A stretch of 25,232 bases of DNA from CALCMJ01 sp964475415. Its GTDB lineage: Bacteria; Bacteroidota; Bacteroidia; Chitinophagales; Saprospiraceae. Positions 8,648 through 16,281 of this stretch are shown piece by piece. Position 1 is the first letter of the stretch, and every line of letters begins with the position of its first letter. Location of the stretch: contig CAYYWZ010000059.1 of NCBI GenBank assembly GCA_964475415.1, positions 1 to 25,232 on the forward strand, given 5' to 3'. Under the pieces are notes generated by a model, which did no database searches, had not been told where the DNA came from, and was given only the letters and a program-made list of their open reading frames with translations. The translations under genes were made by a program, and so were the position numbers.

Positions 8648-9820
8648 TTATTCACACATAAACAGATACAATGCTGCATGTTCTGTGTGTCCGCTATCTA
8701 GGCTATCGCTTATATCGCTACATCCTTTTACTTCGTTACCTGCCATCAGATGAGAAAGTCCTCTGTAGAATATTACATCCGCATCATCTGGATTACTAGT
8801 CAAATACATTTCAAAGTCCTCTGCTGCTCTGAGATATTCTCCATATATGAAATAGAGACCTCCTCTTACATAATAGTGCTCACTTTCTTCTGGGTACTCC
8901 TTGATCAAATCATTGATTTCTAAAAGTGCCATTGTATATTCACCAGCTGCTTTCAACATCACACTATAGTTTAGTCTAGCTTCAGGATAATCCTTATCAT
9001 CATCCATTGCATTTTGATAATACGATTTAGCCCCTTCATTGTCCCCTTTGAGTTCTAATAATTTAGCCTTGCTAAATTTAATCTTTGCTATATCTGCCCT
9101 TTGGTTAAGTGCACTTTCGAAATCATCATGGGCTGCATCTAGATTACCGATTAGTTTATTAGCCACTGCTCTATTATGATAAGCTATTGTAAATTCGGAA
9201 TCTTTTTCTATCGCCATATCAAAGAATTCAATTGCTCTTTCTACTTCTCCAAATTCTAAAAATACGACACCTTTAAGATCTAAATATAGTGCATTATCTC
9301 TATATTGATCAGGAACTCTATCTAGATTATGCTCAGCTCCTAGAAACTGCCCAATTGCTATATCATAGAGCGCCCCTTCTAGTAATACCCTTACCTCACT
9401 AGGCATAAACTCATCATCAAATAAACTTATATATTCCTCTTCCAATAGATATGATTTTTTGAAACCATCATTATCACCTATATGATTACTTACTCTGTAT
9501 TCATAATTTCTATTGACAAAAAAATCTTGTCTATCTCTTTTACCTTTGTGCAAATAACTGTAAGGATTTATGGCAAGAGCTAACCTTGTGTCAGCCTCGG
9601 CTTCCGTGGTCATATTCATTGCAGCATATAATTCTGCACGATTCAACAAAGATTTTGCATCTAATGGATCCTGCTCTATAATGTCAGTATAAAACTTTAC
9701 CCCTTGTTCGAGAACAGATTCTTTATTCGTTGTATCTAGAAACAGGATGCCTGGCCTAGATTCTTGCCCGAAGATCGTGCTACTTATCAGTAGAGAACAT
9801 ATAATTAGAAGGTTTTTCAT
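8648..9820 (-). CDS. Exported tetratricopeptide-repeat protein (paralog 1)
   Basis: A Sec-type signal peptide (about 18 residues, ending STIFGQ) precedes a protein built of tandem helical repeats. TPR-like units are visible from about residue 35 (LNRAELYAAMNMTTEAEAD), through 180-300 (several AxxxxxxAxxxFxxAL units) to 345-375 (FYRGLSHLMAGNEVKGC). The C-terminus ends in ALYLFMCE. It is the same length (390) as the gene at 11090-12262 and aligns with it without any apparent gap; residues 208-345 are almost invariant between the two. TPR arrays act as protein-binding scaffolds in the periplasm or at the outer membrane; the partner is unknown. The gene lies 70 bases after the SPFH lipoprotein gene and probably shares its transcript, ending at the terminator at 8591-8623. 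Its leader block CTTATATTTTAGAGT (9824-9838, plus-strand reading) is conserved before the paralog. Confidence 0.85.
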   Translation of the reverse strand: MKNLLIICSLLISSTIFGQESRPGILFLDTTNKESVLEQGVKFYTDIIEQDPLDAKSLLNRAELYAAMNMTTEAEADTRLALAINPYSYLHKGKRDRQDFFVNRNYEYRVSNHIGDNDGFKKSYLLEEEYISLFDDEFMPSEVRVLLEGALYDIAIGQFLGAEHNLDRVPDQYRDNALYLDLKGVVFLEFGEVERAIEFFDMAIEKDSEFTIAYHNRAVANKLIGNLDAAHDDFESALNQRADIAKIKFSKAKLLELKGDNEGAKSYYQNAMDDDKDYPEARLNYSVMLKAAGEYTMALLEINDLIKEYPEESEHYYVRGGLYFIYGEYLRAAEDFEMYLTSNPDDADVIFYRGLSHLMAGNEVKGCSDISDSLDSGHTEHAALYLFMCE

Positions 9821-9890
9821 ATTCTTATATTTTAGAGTCTTTTTGTCAATTTAATTTTCGAAATATTAAAAGAATTTATCTTAATTCTTC

Positions 9891-10706
9891 CTAGTGCTTC
9901 ATTCCTATATTAGTCGGTGTTACACTTCCAGAGTCATCCATCATTATGGGTAAATCCCCATCTGAAACAATTATTTTAGTATTAGGAGACTTAGCTAATT
10001 CGAGAAAAGCTTCTATAGATTTATATTTCAAAATTGCTGGTGTCAATCCCTCCGCAATAATCATCTGAGCATCTCTTATTCCCTCCGCTTCTATTCTTTT
10101 TTGCTCTGCTTGTCTTCTAGACTGATCTAATACAAATTCCATTCTTTGAGCTTGTTGTTCTGCTTCTAACTTAACCTCTATTGCATTAGACAAGCTAGAT
10201 GGAAGTACAATACTCTTAAGTAATACAGCTTCTATATTTATTCCTTTTCCACTTAGGGTATTGTCCATATGATCTTTTATTTCTTTTTCTATAGTAGAAC
10301 GTTCACCTGTATGCATATCCTTTGCAAAAAATCTAGCGGATACATCTGCTACCGCAGATCTGAAAACAGGCAGTATTATATTAGTCTCGAAATTTGTTCC
10401 AAGATTCCTCAGTATATAAGGAGCTTTTTTCTGCTCTATATTGTATAAGATAGAAACCTCAGATCTAATATTCAATCCTTCCTTACTAGGTATCTGTAAA
10501 GCCATTTCTAGATTCTCAGTTCGTGTAGAGATCTTTACTATTTTAGTTGTTAGCGGATTGAAAAATCTTAAACCTTCTGTATAGGTATTATCCGAGTACT
10601 TTCCTAATTTTCTCTTTACACCTACCTCACCTTGCCTGACTGTTGCACATGATGTAAATAATAAGGCTGTCATCATTACTATCGCAATATTTAATAATTT
10701 GTTCAT
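9891..10706 (-). CDS. SPFH/prohibitin-like lipoprotein
   Basis: Member of the stomatin/prohibitin/flotillin (SPFH) superfamily, which form large membrane-associated rings. Seen: signal peptide with lipobox LFTSC (Cys 20), so the protein is probably lipid-anchored rather than held by a transmembrane helix. The SPFH core covers about residues 24-185: GEVGVKRKLGKY, then EGLRFFNPL, then the strand SEVSILYNI. A charged coiled-coil helix follows (about 180-220, rich in Glu, Ala, Gln and Arg: KLEAEQQAQR, EQKRIEAEG), then the prohibitin-type ending LKYKSIEAFLELA and a flexible tail. Total length (271) is typical for prohibitin homologs. It is set between two TPR paralogs; the downstream one is only 70 bases away and likely co-transcribed, which suggests that the TPR protein and the ring may act together. 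The upstream region holds a 30-bp palindrome and tandem repeats. Confidence 0.87.
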   Translation of the reverse strand: MNKLLNIAIVMMTALLFTSCATVRQGEVGVKRKLGKYSDNTYTEGLRFFNPLTTKIVKISTRTENLEMALQIPSKEGLNIRSEVSILYNIEQKKAPYILRNLGTNFETNIILPVFRSAVADVSARFFAKDMHTGERSTIEKEIKDHMDNTLSGKGINIEAVLLKSIVLPSSLSNAIEVKLEAEQQAQRMEFVLDQSRRQAEQKRIEAEGIRDAQMIIAEGLTPAILKYKSIEAFLELAKSPNTKIIVSDGDLPIMMDDSGSVTPTNIGMKH

Positions 10707-10793
10707 AATTTAAAGTTTTAAAAGTGTTAGGTAAATAGCTCAACTCTTTTGTTTGTTTCTTACATAAATATAACTCCAAAACACTTAAATAGT

Positions 10794-10823
10794 TATTAAT
10801 GAATAAATATTTATTCATTAATA
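10794..10823. repeat. 30-bp perfect palindrome upstream of the SPFH gene
   Basis: Each arm is 15 bases (TATTAATGAATAAAT on the left, its exact reverse complement on the right) with no spacer. It lies 88-117 bases upstream of the SPFH start codon, within a 383-base stretch (10707-11089) with no gene, and may be an operator or a cruciform-prone promoter element. AT-rich DNA makes short palindromes common, but 30 bases without a mismatch is well beyond that. Confidence 0.7.
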
Positions 10824-10853
10824 TTATTTATGTATATTATTTATGTATATTAT
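10821..10853. repeat. 13-bp direct tandem repeat abutting the palindrome
   Basis: The unit ATATTATTTATGT occurs at 10821-10833 and 10834-10846 exactly, followed by a partial third copy (ATATTAT, 10847-10853). It overlaps the right edge of the palindrome by three bases. It may be a repeated protein-binding site or a slippage product; nothing in the sequence decides. Confidence 0.6.
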
Positions 10854-11033
10854 AAGTAAAAGAGTTCAATAAACCATATATCAAACTTTAAGAAAGGATC
10901 TTACACTTGAGTAAGTAATTGCATTTCTATTGCCGCATCATAATAGTCATGATATAATATATCTAGCAAAGCACAACAGAACTATAGATTTCTTTACGCT
11001 AGGCAATGTTCATGAGTTGAGCTCTAAACAAAA

Positions 11034-11063
11034 AAGAGGTTAGCTTATAAAAGCTAACCTCTT
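11034..11063 (-). terminator. Intrinsic terminator after the first TPR gene
   Basis: A perfect 13-bp stem (AAGAGGTTAGCTT at 11034-11046 paired with 11051-11063) with a 4-base loop. On the minus strand it is followed by a T-run (TTTTTTG). It lies 27 bases past the stop of the TPR gene at 11090-12262, so that gene is separated from the SPFH/TPR pair downstream. Confidence 0.88.
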
Positions 11064-11089
11064 CAAACCAAAATGAAAAATCTCTAATT

Positions 11090-12262
11090 TTACTCACACA
11101 TAAACAAATATAAAGCTGCATGCTCTATATGTCCTTCATCTATACTATGAGCTATATCGCTACAACCTCTAAGTTCATTACCTCCCATAAGATGAGAAAG
11201 ACCTCTGTAGAATAGAACATCAGCGTCCTCGGAATTTAAAGATAAATATGTGTCAAAATCTTTTGCTGCCTTTAAGTACTCTCCGTAAATAAAATACAAG
11301 CCTCCCCTAACATAATAATGCTCACTCTCTTCTGGATACTCTTTTATCAATTCGTTAATTTCTAATAACGCCATAGTATACTCTCCTGCAGCCTTGAGCA
11401 TAACACTATAATTCAGTTTCGCTTCTGGATATCCTTCCGTAGAATACATTGCATTCTGATAATAAATTTTAGCACCTTCCTTATCCCCTTTCAATTCTAG
11501 TAATTTAGCCTTGCTAAACTTGATCTTAGCTATATCTGCTCTCTGGTTGAGAGCACTTTCAAAATCGTCATTAGCCGCCTCTAGATTGCCGAGTAACTTA
11601 TTAGCAACTGCTCTGTTATGATAAGCAATAGTAAACTCAGGGTCTTGTTCTATTGCCTTATCAAACATATCTATCGCTTTTTCTAATTCACCAAACTCGA
11701 TATAAATTACACCTCTGAGATCTAAGTATAATGCATTTCCTCTATACTCTTCAGGGATGTTATTTAAACTTTTCTCCGCATCATTAAACTGTCCAAATGA
11801 AATATCATACAATGCATCTTCTAATAGATAGTTGACCTCAGCTGGATTATCTTGATCATCAAATAAACTAACATATTCGTCCTCTAAAAGATACGATTTC
11901 CTAAATCCATTTTTATTTTCGGTATCATTACCTGTTTGATATTCATAATTTCTGTTTACAAAAAAATTATGTCTATCTCTTTGCCCCGCATGCAGATGAC
12001 TATATGGATTTATGGCTAGTGCCATTCTACGATCAGCTTCAGCTTCTCTCGTCATATTCATTGCAGAATATAATTCAGACCTTAACAAGAGAGATCTTGA
12101 GTCTGATGGATTTTGCTCTATTCTTTTTGTGTAGAAAGCTACACCTTGCTCATGCACAGACCCTCTATTACTTGCATCTAAGAAAAGTATTCCAGGTCTT
12201 ACTCCTTGAGCAAAGACTACATTTGTCAGTAGTACAATGAAAATCACCATTAGATTTCTCAT
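11090..12262 (-). CDS. Exported tetratricopeptide-repeat protein (paralog 2)
   Basis: Signal peptide of about 18 residues (ending NVVFAQ) followed by the same TPR architecture as the gene at 8648-9820. Both open with RPGILFLD, share AINPYS.LH, FFVNRNYEY and KSYLLE.EY.SLFDD, and end in HAALYLFMCE. Residues about 208-345 match with only scattered conservative changes, whereas residues 105-170 and the stretch around 270 are more diverged. Codons inside the conserved block differ at many third positions, so this is an old duplication under strong protein-level selection rather than a recent copy. It is monocistronic: its own terminator follows, and the leader element CTTATATTTAAGAGT (12265-12279, plus-strand reading) nearly equals that of the paralog. 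The role is probably scaffold or adaptor in the cell envelope; the exact partner is unknown. Confidence 0.85.
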   Translation of the reverse strand: MRNLMVIFIVLLTNVVFAQGVRPGILFLDASNRGSVHEQGVAFYTKRIEQNPSDSRSLLLRSELYSAMNMTREAEADRRMALAINPYSHLHAGQRDRHNFFVNRNYEYQTGNDTENKNGFRKSYLLEDEYVSLFDDQDNPAEVNYLLEDALYDISFGQFNDAEKSLNNIPEEYRGNALYLDLRGVIYIEFGELEKAIDMFDKAIEQDPEFTIAYHNRAVANKLLGNLEAANDDFESALNQRADIAKIKFSKAKLLELKGDKEGAKIYYQNAMYSTEGYPEAKLNYSVMLKAAGEYTMALLEINELIKEYPEESEHYYVRGGLYFIYGEYLKAAKDFDTYLSLNSEDADVLFYRGLSHLMGGNELRGCSDIAHSIDEGHIEHAALYLFMCE

Positions 12263-12696
12263 AACTTATATTTAAGAGTTTAAAAAAAAATAATTATAGA
12301 AATATACATCAATATTTCTTACATATAAACAGAAAAAGCTCCGTTATAATCATCCATCATATCTGCAGCTCTCCATCTGATGCAATATCCTACTCATAAC
12401 TACAATTTTTAATTAGTATTATTATACTTCTTAACTTTTGTTCATAGCTTCTACACTATATTAACAATAAAATACTTAAATGTTTTTTTATGCATACATA
12501 TATATGTATTAATATAATTAATGCATATCATTAGTTATCACTTAAGATAACAAAGAGATTAGAGATAAAGTGCCATTAGCACTTAAGAAAAAAACATTAG
12601 GCAAGACAACTTAGATTATTATAATTATAAACCAGCATAATATCGTGATGTACAATTATCTCATTTTATAAATCCAAATTGTATAAGATTATTTCT
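12263..12696. other. Gene-free AT-rich region upstream of the TPR gene
   Basis: This 434-base stretch has no complete gene. It holds the TPR leader element, a possible decayed gene tail (12319-12393), a 16-bp perfect palindrome of ATACATAT type at 12494-12509 flanked by TGCAT (12491-12495) and ATGCA (12521-12525), and the motif CACTTAAGA twice (12539-12547 and 12580-12588), the second forming a small AAGTGC/GCACTT hairpin (12569-12585). These may include the promoter region of the TPR gene, but no TAnnTTTG/TTTG pair is evident. Confidence 0.45.
12319..12393 (-). pseudogene. Possible remnant of a third TPR gene C-terminus
   Basis: Read on the minus strand, a short frame bounded upstream by TGA (12394-12396) encodes GYCIRWRAADMMDDYNGAF-like sequence, then SVYM and a TAA stop. 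The Cys followed by Trp, Ala-Ala-Asp and a run-up to an aromatic ending resembles the typical last TPR helix in Bacteroidota proteins, and the terminal DNA resembles the end of both neighbouring TPR genes (ACATAAACA... against ACATATAAACAG...AAAGCT). No start or further repeats remain. The match is short and could be chance. Confidence 0.22.
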
Positions 12697-14409
12697 TTAA
12701 GCGATCTTTCGCATCCTATTTTTCAGCACATGACGTTCTAGTAAAGCTGATTCGAATTGCCGAATATCATGCTTACCATCTACCTTGCCCTTGATATGAG
12801 CTATGCATTCTCTAAATGTTCCGAAATAGTTTTGCTCAGATACTAGATCAGGAATTAGCTCTATATTGACTAGCATTGATTTGACATATTCATCAGCATC
12901 ACAAATATAGACTTGTATACCTCTATCATGCCAGTCTTGTATAACTGTTTCTAAAGTAACCAGACCACTCTGATCTAAGAATGGTACATTGTTCATCCTT
13001 ATAATTATAATCATCATATCATCTATTGCACTGCAAAGCGCTCTATACTGATTAGCAAACCCAAAGAATAGAGGACCATCTAAGTTCTGTACATAAATAG
13101 ACTTTGCTAGATCTTCGGGGATCTCTTTTCTTTCCACCATACCTTCTAACAGTGACTCTTTATGAGATTTCTTCATCCCTTTAACCACCTGCCCAATAAA
13201 TAATACTGAGGCTAAGACAAAGCCAGCAGCTACCGCATTTAAAAGATTATCAAAAATTGTAAAAAAGAGAACAATCAGCCATACAAGAGCATCCTGCTTA
13301 GGCACTTGCAAAAGCATCTTAATACCCTTATAATCTATAATACTTATACCTATAAATATCAATATACCAGCGAGAACCGACATAGGAATCATAGCTACAT
13401 AATCAGATACACTGACTACAATAATTAACAAAAATATACCCTTCATAAAACCAGAAAACTTAGTTAGACCCCCAGCTTTTATATTGGAAACCGTTCCCAT
13501 TGTCGCACCTGCTCCAGGAATACCTCCAAACAAGCCTACTAAAATATTTCCAAGTCCCTGACCTATTATAGTTCTTCTGCTATCGTGTTTAGTTTTAGTA
13601 AGATTATCCGCAACTACGGAGGTAAGCAATGAATCTATTACACCTAAGCCCCCTAATAGCAAAGCTGGTTTAACTATAGCTTTTAAATCCAACCAATGTA
13701 GACTAAATAATTCTGTAAGATGAAGCTTAGGAAGACGCTGAGGTATAGTACCTATTACTGGCACATCCAGGCGGAAAATTACAGATAGAAAAGTAGAAAC
13801 AACTAAAGCAACTAATATGGAGGGCAGCTTAGTGGTAATCTTAGGTAGTAGGAAAATTATTGCCAAGGTGAGCAAGCCTAATCCTAAGGAATATGAATTG
13901 ACATTAGAAATCGGATCATGTAATTGAGATATAATATTGATAAATCCCTTAGGAGAAACATGCCCTAGCAAAGGAAACAATTGCATAGAAATAATAATGA
14001 TACCTATCCCCGCCATAAAGCTAGATACTACAGGATAAGGCATAAATTTTACATATTTCCCAAAATCTAATAAACCAAAAATCAACTCAAAAACTCCTGC
14101 TAACACGAAGGTCGCAAGTATCAACGGTAAAGCAGTGCTCAATTCCCCTGTTGCTGTTACACCTAGAGTTACTACCGTAGCTGCAACTATTGTCATAGGT
14201 CCAGTAGGATCAGAAATAAGGGTCTTAGTACCACCTACTACTGATGCAACTAAGGCTAAGATTATCGCAGTATAAATACCCGCTTGCGCACCTAAACCTG
14301 ACTGCACACCAAATGCCAAGGCCATAGGCAAACCGATAATTGCAGCAATTAGACCGCCAGAAATATCATTTTTTAGCGTTGACTTATGGAGTATTGAATT
14401 AAAATTCAT
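12697..14409 (-). CDS. SulP-family inorganic anion transporter with STAS domain
   Basis: Inner-membrane anion transporter of the SLC26/SulP family. Seen: about 10-14 hydrophobic segments from residue 17 to 415, the early signature GLPMALAFGVQSG (26-38), the motif SDPTGPMTIV near 66-75 that lines the substrate site, and GGIPGAGATMGT near 295. A cytoplasmic STAS domain follows (about 435-545) with IIIIRMNNVPFLDQSG, where the Ser after DQ is the position phosphorylated in anti-anti-sigma relatives. Length (570) is normal. Substrates in the family are sulfate, bicarbonate and other anions; sequence does not choose between them. A LysR gene of the CbbR/CmpR-like subgroup lies in the same cassette. 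That would be compatible with bicarbonate uptake, but this is inference and no carbonic anhydrase or CO2-fixation gene is present. It lies 175 bases after the small gene at 14585, with a hairpin between. Confidence 0.9.
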   Translation of the reverse strand: MNFNSILHKSTLKNDISGGLIAAIIGLPMALAFGVQSGLGAQAGIYTAIILALVASVVGGTKTLISDPTGPMTIVAATVVTLGVTATGELSTALPLILATFVLAGVFELIFGLLDFGKYVKFMPYPVVSSFMAGIGIIIISMQLFPLLGHVSPKGFINIISQLHDPISNVNSYSLGLGLLTLAIIFLLPKITTKLPSILVALVVSTFLSVIFRLDVPVIGTIPQRLPKLHLTELFSLHWLDLKAIVKPALLLGGLGVIDSLLTSVVADNLTKTKHDSRRTIIGQGLGNILVGLFGGIPGAGATMGTVSNIKAGGLTKFSGFMKGIFLLIIVVSVSDYVAMIPMSVLAGILIFIGISIIDYKGIKMLLQVPKQDALVWLIVLFFTIFDNLLNAVAAGFVLASVLFIGQVVKGMKKSHKESLLEGMVERKEIPEDLAKSIYVQNLDGPLFFGFANQYRALCSAIDDMMIIIIRMNNVPFLDQSGLVTLETVIQDWHDRGIQVYICDADEYVKSMLVNIELIPDLVSEQNYFGTFRECIAHIKGKVDGKHDIRQFESALLERHVLKNRMRKIA

Positions 14410-14439
14410 CCTTATATTTTATTAAATAACAGTCAAAGA

Positions 14440-14468
14440 AATGGCCTAACAATTACTGCCAGGCCATT
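14440..14468 (-). terminator. Hairpin between the small genes and the SulP gene
   Basis: Perfect 8-bp stem AATGGCCT / AGGCCATT (14440-14447 and 14461-14468) with a 13-base loop. On the minus strand it is followed by TCTTTG, a weak T-stretch, so termination may be partial. It could set SulP expression below that of the small upstream genes. Confidence 0.45.
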
Positions 14469-14584
14469 ATGATTAAAAAATCTGACGTTTAGACTTTTTG
14501 ACCATTCATAGTTAAGACTAACATTCATTTACTACTTACACATCCAATTACAATGAACATAATAATTGAATGATTATATCTTGA

Positions 14585-14887
14585 TTAGACGATTTCGATA
14601 TTGATCATCGCATTAACTTTCATATTCCTTCCTTCGCTTCTCACATCTCTTATAATTTGCTCTAACTCCGCCTTTTGTCTTATAAGCTCCTCTAACCTTC
14701 CATGGTCATACGTACATGGCTCGCTATGATTACCCTCATTGATACTTAAGATTTTCAGCTTGTGAAAGTTGATTTTCTTAGAGAACATATCCAATAATAT
14801 ATCTGCAGCTTCAGAAGGAGTAAATACACCATCTACAAGTTTTACATGATTAATTGCTGCTTGAGGCTGGACGATTGCGTTATTCAT
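14585..14887 (-). CDS. Small cytosolic protein of unknown function
   Basis: A 100-residue protein without signal peptide or membrane segment. The N-terminal half contains VDGVFTPSEAADILLDMFSKKINFHKLK, a helix-rich block with an INFHKL core. The second half holds a charged amphipathic helix (RLEELIRQKAELEQIIRD, about residues 65-82) and a basic strand-like end (MKVNAMINIEIV). I recall similar INFHK-containing small proteins in other Bacteroidota, but no function is assigned to them to my knowledge. It follows the 71-residue membrane-protein gene after 41 bases in the same direction, and both precede SulP, so all three are likely controlled from the divergent LysR promoter region. The TPSEAADIL stretch gives no clear enzyme motif. 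Function unknown. Confidence 0.72.
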   Translation of the reverse strand: MNNAIVQPQAAINHVKLVDGVFTPSEAADILLDMFSKKINFHKLKILSINEGNHSEPCTYDHGRLEELIRQKAELEQIIRDVRSEGRNMKVNAMINIEIV

Positions 14888-14928
14888 TTTTGTTAATTTT
14901 AATTTTGTGAATTTGTTTTTAATTTTTT

Positions 14929-15144
14929 TTACTGTTTAAGTTCTAAAGGTCTCTTCCGAGATACCAATAAAAGACAAAGAATAATACCTACTATACTTAT
15001 CTCCCATAGAAACAATCCTCCTATAGACCATGAAGCTACTAGGCTCATAGCATAGACAAGAACAAACAAGGCTAATTTTAAATGGTCTCTATTTAGTACG
15101 TTTGAGACTTCCGTGTTGAAAAATATTTTTGCTATTGCTTTCAT
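14929..15144 (-). CDS. Small membrane protein, two predicted transmembrane helices
   Basis: 71 residues. A short cytoplasmic N-terminus with several basic residues (MKAIAKIFF...) is followed by two hydrophobic helices (about residues 24-41 and 45-61) and a basic tail RKRPLELKQ. The positive ends suggest both termini face the cytoplasm. No family is recognised. It is the first gene of the leftward run 14929, 14585, 12697 and starts 86 bases from the divergent LysR gene, the usual layout for a LysR-controlled target. A CATCTTTG element on the minus strand lies about 20 bases upstream of the ATG, one mismatch from the TAnnTTTG box. Shortness lowers certainty, but an ATG, membrane topology and co-directional neighbours support a real gene. 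Confidence 0.6.
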   Translation of the reverse strand: MKAIAKIFFNTEVSNVLNRDHLKLALFVLVYAMSLVASWSIGGLFLWEISIVGIILCLLLVSRKRPLELKQ

Positions 15145-15230
15145 AATTATTTGATTCGTTAGTACAAAGATGTGCTAAATTTTAATAAATTTATATTTAT
15201 ACTTTATATAATATACATAAACTATTACTT
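15145..15230. promoter_or_regulatory. Divergent control region of the LysR gene and the SulP cassette
   Basis: 86 bases separate the two divergent start codons. The stretch is almost entirely A/T, with a minus-strand CATCTTTG (plus-strand 15165-15172) close to the Bacteroidota -7 box, serving the small membrane gene. LysR proteins typically bind T-N11-A palindromes in exactly such a gap, and the AT-rich TTATATAATATA block (about 15202-15213) is the likeliest site. No perfect T-N11-A palindrome stands out. Confidence 0.4.
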
Positions 15231-16154
15231 ATGAACTATACTTTACACCAACTAGAGATTTATAAGAAAGTTGCTGAATTACAGAGTGTTACAAAAGCAT
15301 CAGAAGAGTTATATTTAACACAACCTGCTATCTCTATTCAGTTAAAAAAACTTCAAGAACAATTTCCTCATCCTCTCTTTGAGGTAATAGGAAGACAGTT
15401 ATATATTACCGATTTTGGGAAAGAAGTCGCTTTATCAGTAGACAGAATATTAGAAGAGGTAGAGTCTCTTAATACAAAGACTCTAACGTTTAGTGGTGAA
15501 CTAGCTGGCACGCTAAAGATAGCACTAGTATCTACCGCAAAATATGTGATGCCGTTCTTTCTTAAAAAGTTTATAGAAGTTCATCAAGGTGTAAAACTAA
15601 GTATGGACGTTACTAACAAGGCTACTGTTATACAGAGTCTTGAAAAAAACCTAGTAGACTTTGCCCTCGTATCAGTTATACCAGAGAACCTAAACATCAA
15701 TAGTATACAACTCATGCAAAATAAACTGTTCTTAATAGGCGGAAAAAAATATAACCTAACAAAAAATAAGATTACAAAAAAGCAAATTTCTAATCTCCCA
15801 ATGCTATATAGGGAATATGGATCTGCGACTAGGCAGGCTATGGAATCCTATATTTCTAGCCTTGGGATTCCTAATGTCAAAAGATTAGAACTAACGAGCA
15901 ACGAAGCACTGAAACAAGCTATTATCGCAGGGCTAGGCTACTCAGTAATGCCACTTATTGGTATTAAGAATGAATTAGAAACTGGAGACATCCAGATCAT
16001 ACCAGCTAAGGGTCTTCCCATCATCACTCACTGGAATATGATCTGGTTAAAGTCCAAAAAATTATCGCCTACTGCTTTGGCTTATACTGAATATCTAAAA
16101 AAATATAAAGAAGATGTTATCAAATCTTCCTTTGATTGGTTTGAACAATACTAG
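15231..16154 (+). CDS. LysR-family transcriptional regulator (CbbR/CmpR-like)
   Basis: Residues 1-60 form the winged helix-turn-helix: YTLHQLEIYKKVAELQSVTK, the recognition region SEELYLTQPAISIQLKKLQEQ, then FEVIGRQLYITDFG. From about residue 90 a periplasmic-binding-like co-inducer domain follows (LKIALVSTAKYVMP, VDFALVS, the sequence LMQNKLFLIGG, and AIIAGLGYSVMP near 235). The opening TLHQL with a TQPAxSIQxKxL helix is typical of the CbbR/CmpR subgroup, which in other bacteria controls carbon-fixation or bicarbonate genes; here it is only a resemblance. Length (307) is normal. It is divergent from the SulP cassette by 86 bases, so it most likely controls those three genes and itself. The effector is unknown. 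Confidence 0.9.
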   Translation: MNYTLHQLEIYKKVAELQSVTKASEELYLTQPAISIQLKKLQEQFPHPLFEVIGRQLYITDFGKEVALSVDRILEEVESLNTKTLTFSGELAGTLKIALVSTAKYVMPFFLKKFIEVHQGVKLSMDVTNKATVIQSLEKNLVDFALVSVIPENLNINSIQLMQNKLFLIGGKKYNLTKNKITKKQISNLPMLYREYGSATRQAMESYISSLGIPNVKRLELTSNEALKQAIIAGLGYSVMPLIGIKNELETGDIQIIPAKGLPIITHWNMIWLKSKKLSPTALAYTEYLKKYKEDVIKSSFDWFEQY

Positions 16155-16281
16155 GACATACTATTGAAATTAACTCAATACACGTATACCTATAATTTTT
16201 TTTTCTACTGGTTTTCATAGAAGTTCACCTCGGGAATTATATAGACCTTTAAGTATTATTAACAACATAAGCCCTAACCCT

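Noticed and set aside
10627..10818. 63-codon minus-strand frame overlapping the SPFH start and palindrome
   Set aside because: Overlaps the signal-peptide region in another frame, consists of AT-rich codons and shows no motif.
12539..12588. CACTTAAGA direct repeats as an operator or small CRISPR-like array
   Set aside because: Only two copies of nine bases in AT-rich DNA and no regular spacers; not enough to call either.
12697..16154. Annotating the SulP gene as a bicarbonate transporter (BicA)
   Set aside because: The SulP fold alone does not determine substrate, and no carbonic anhydrase or carbon-fixation gene is in the window.
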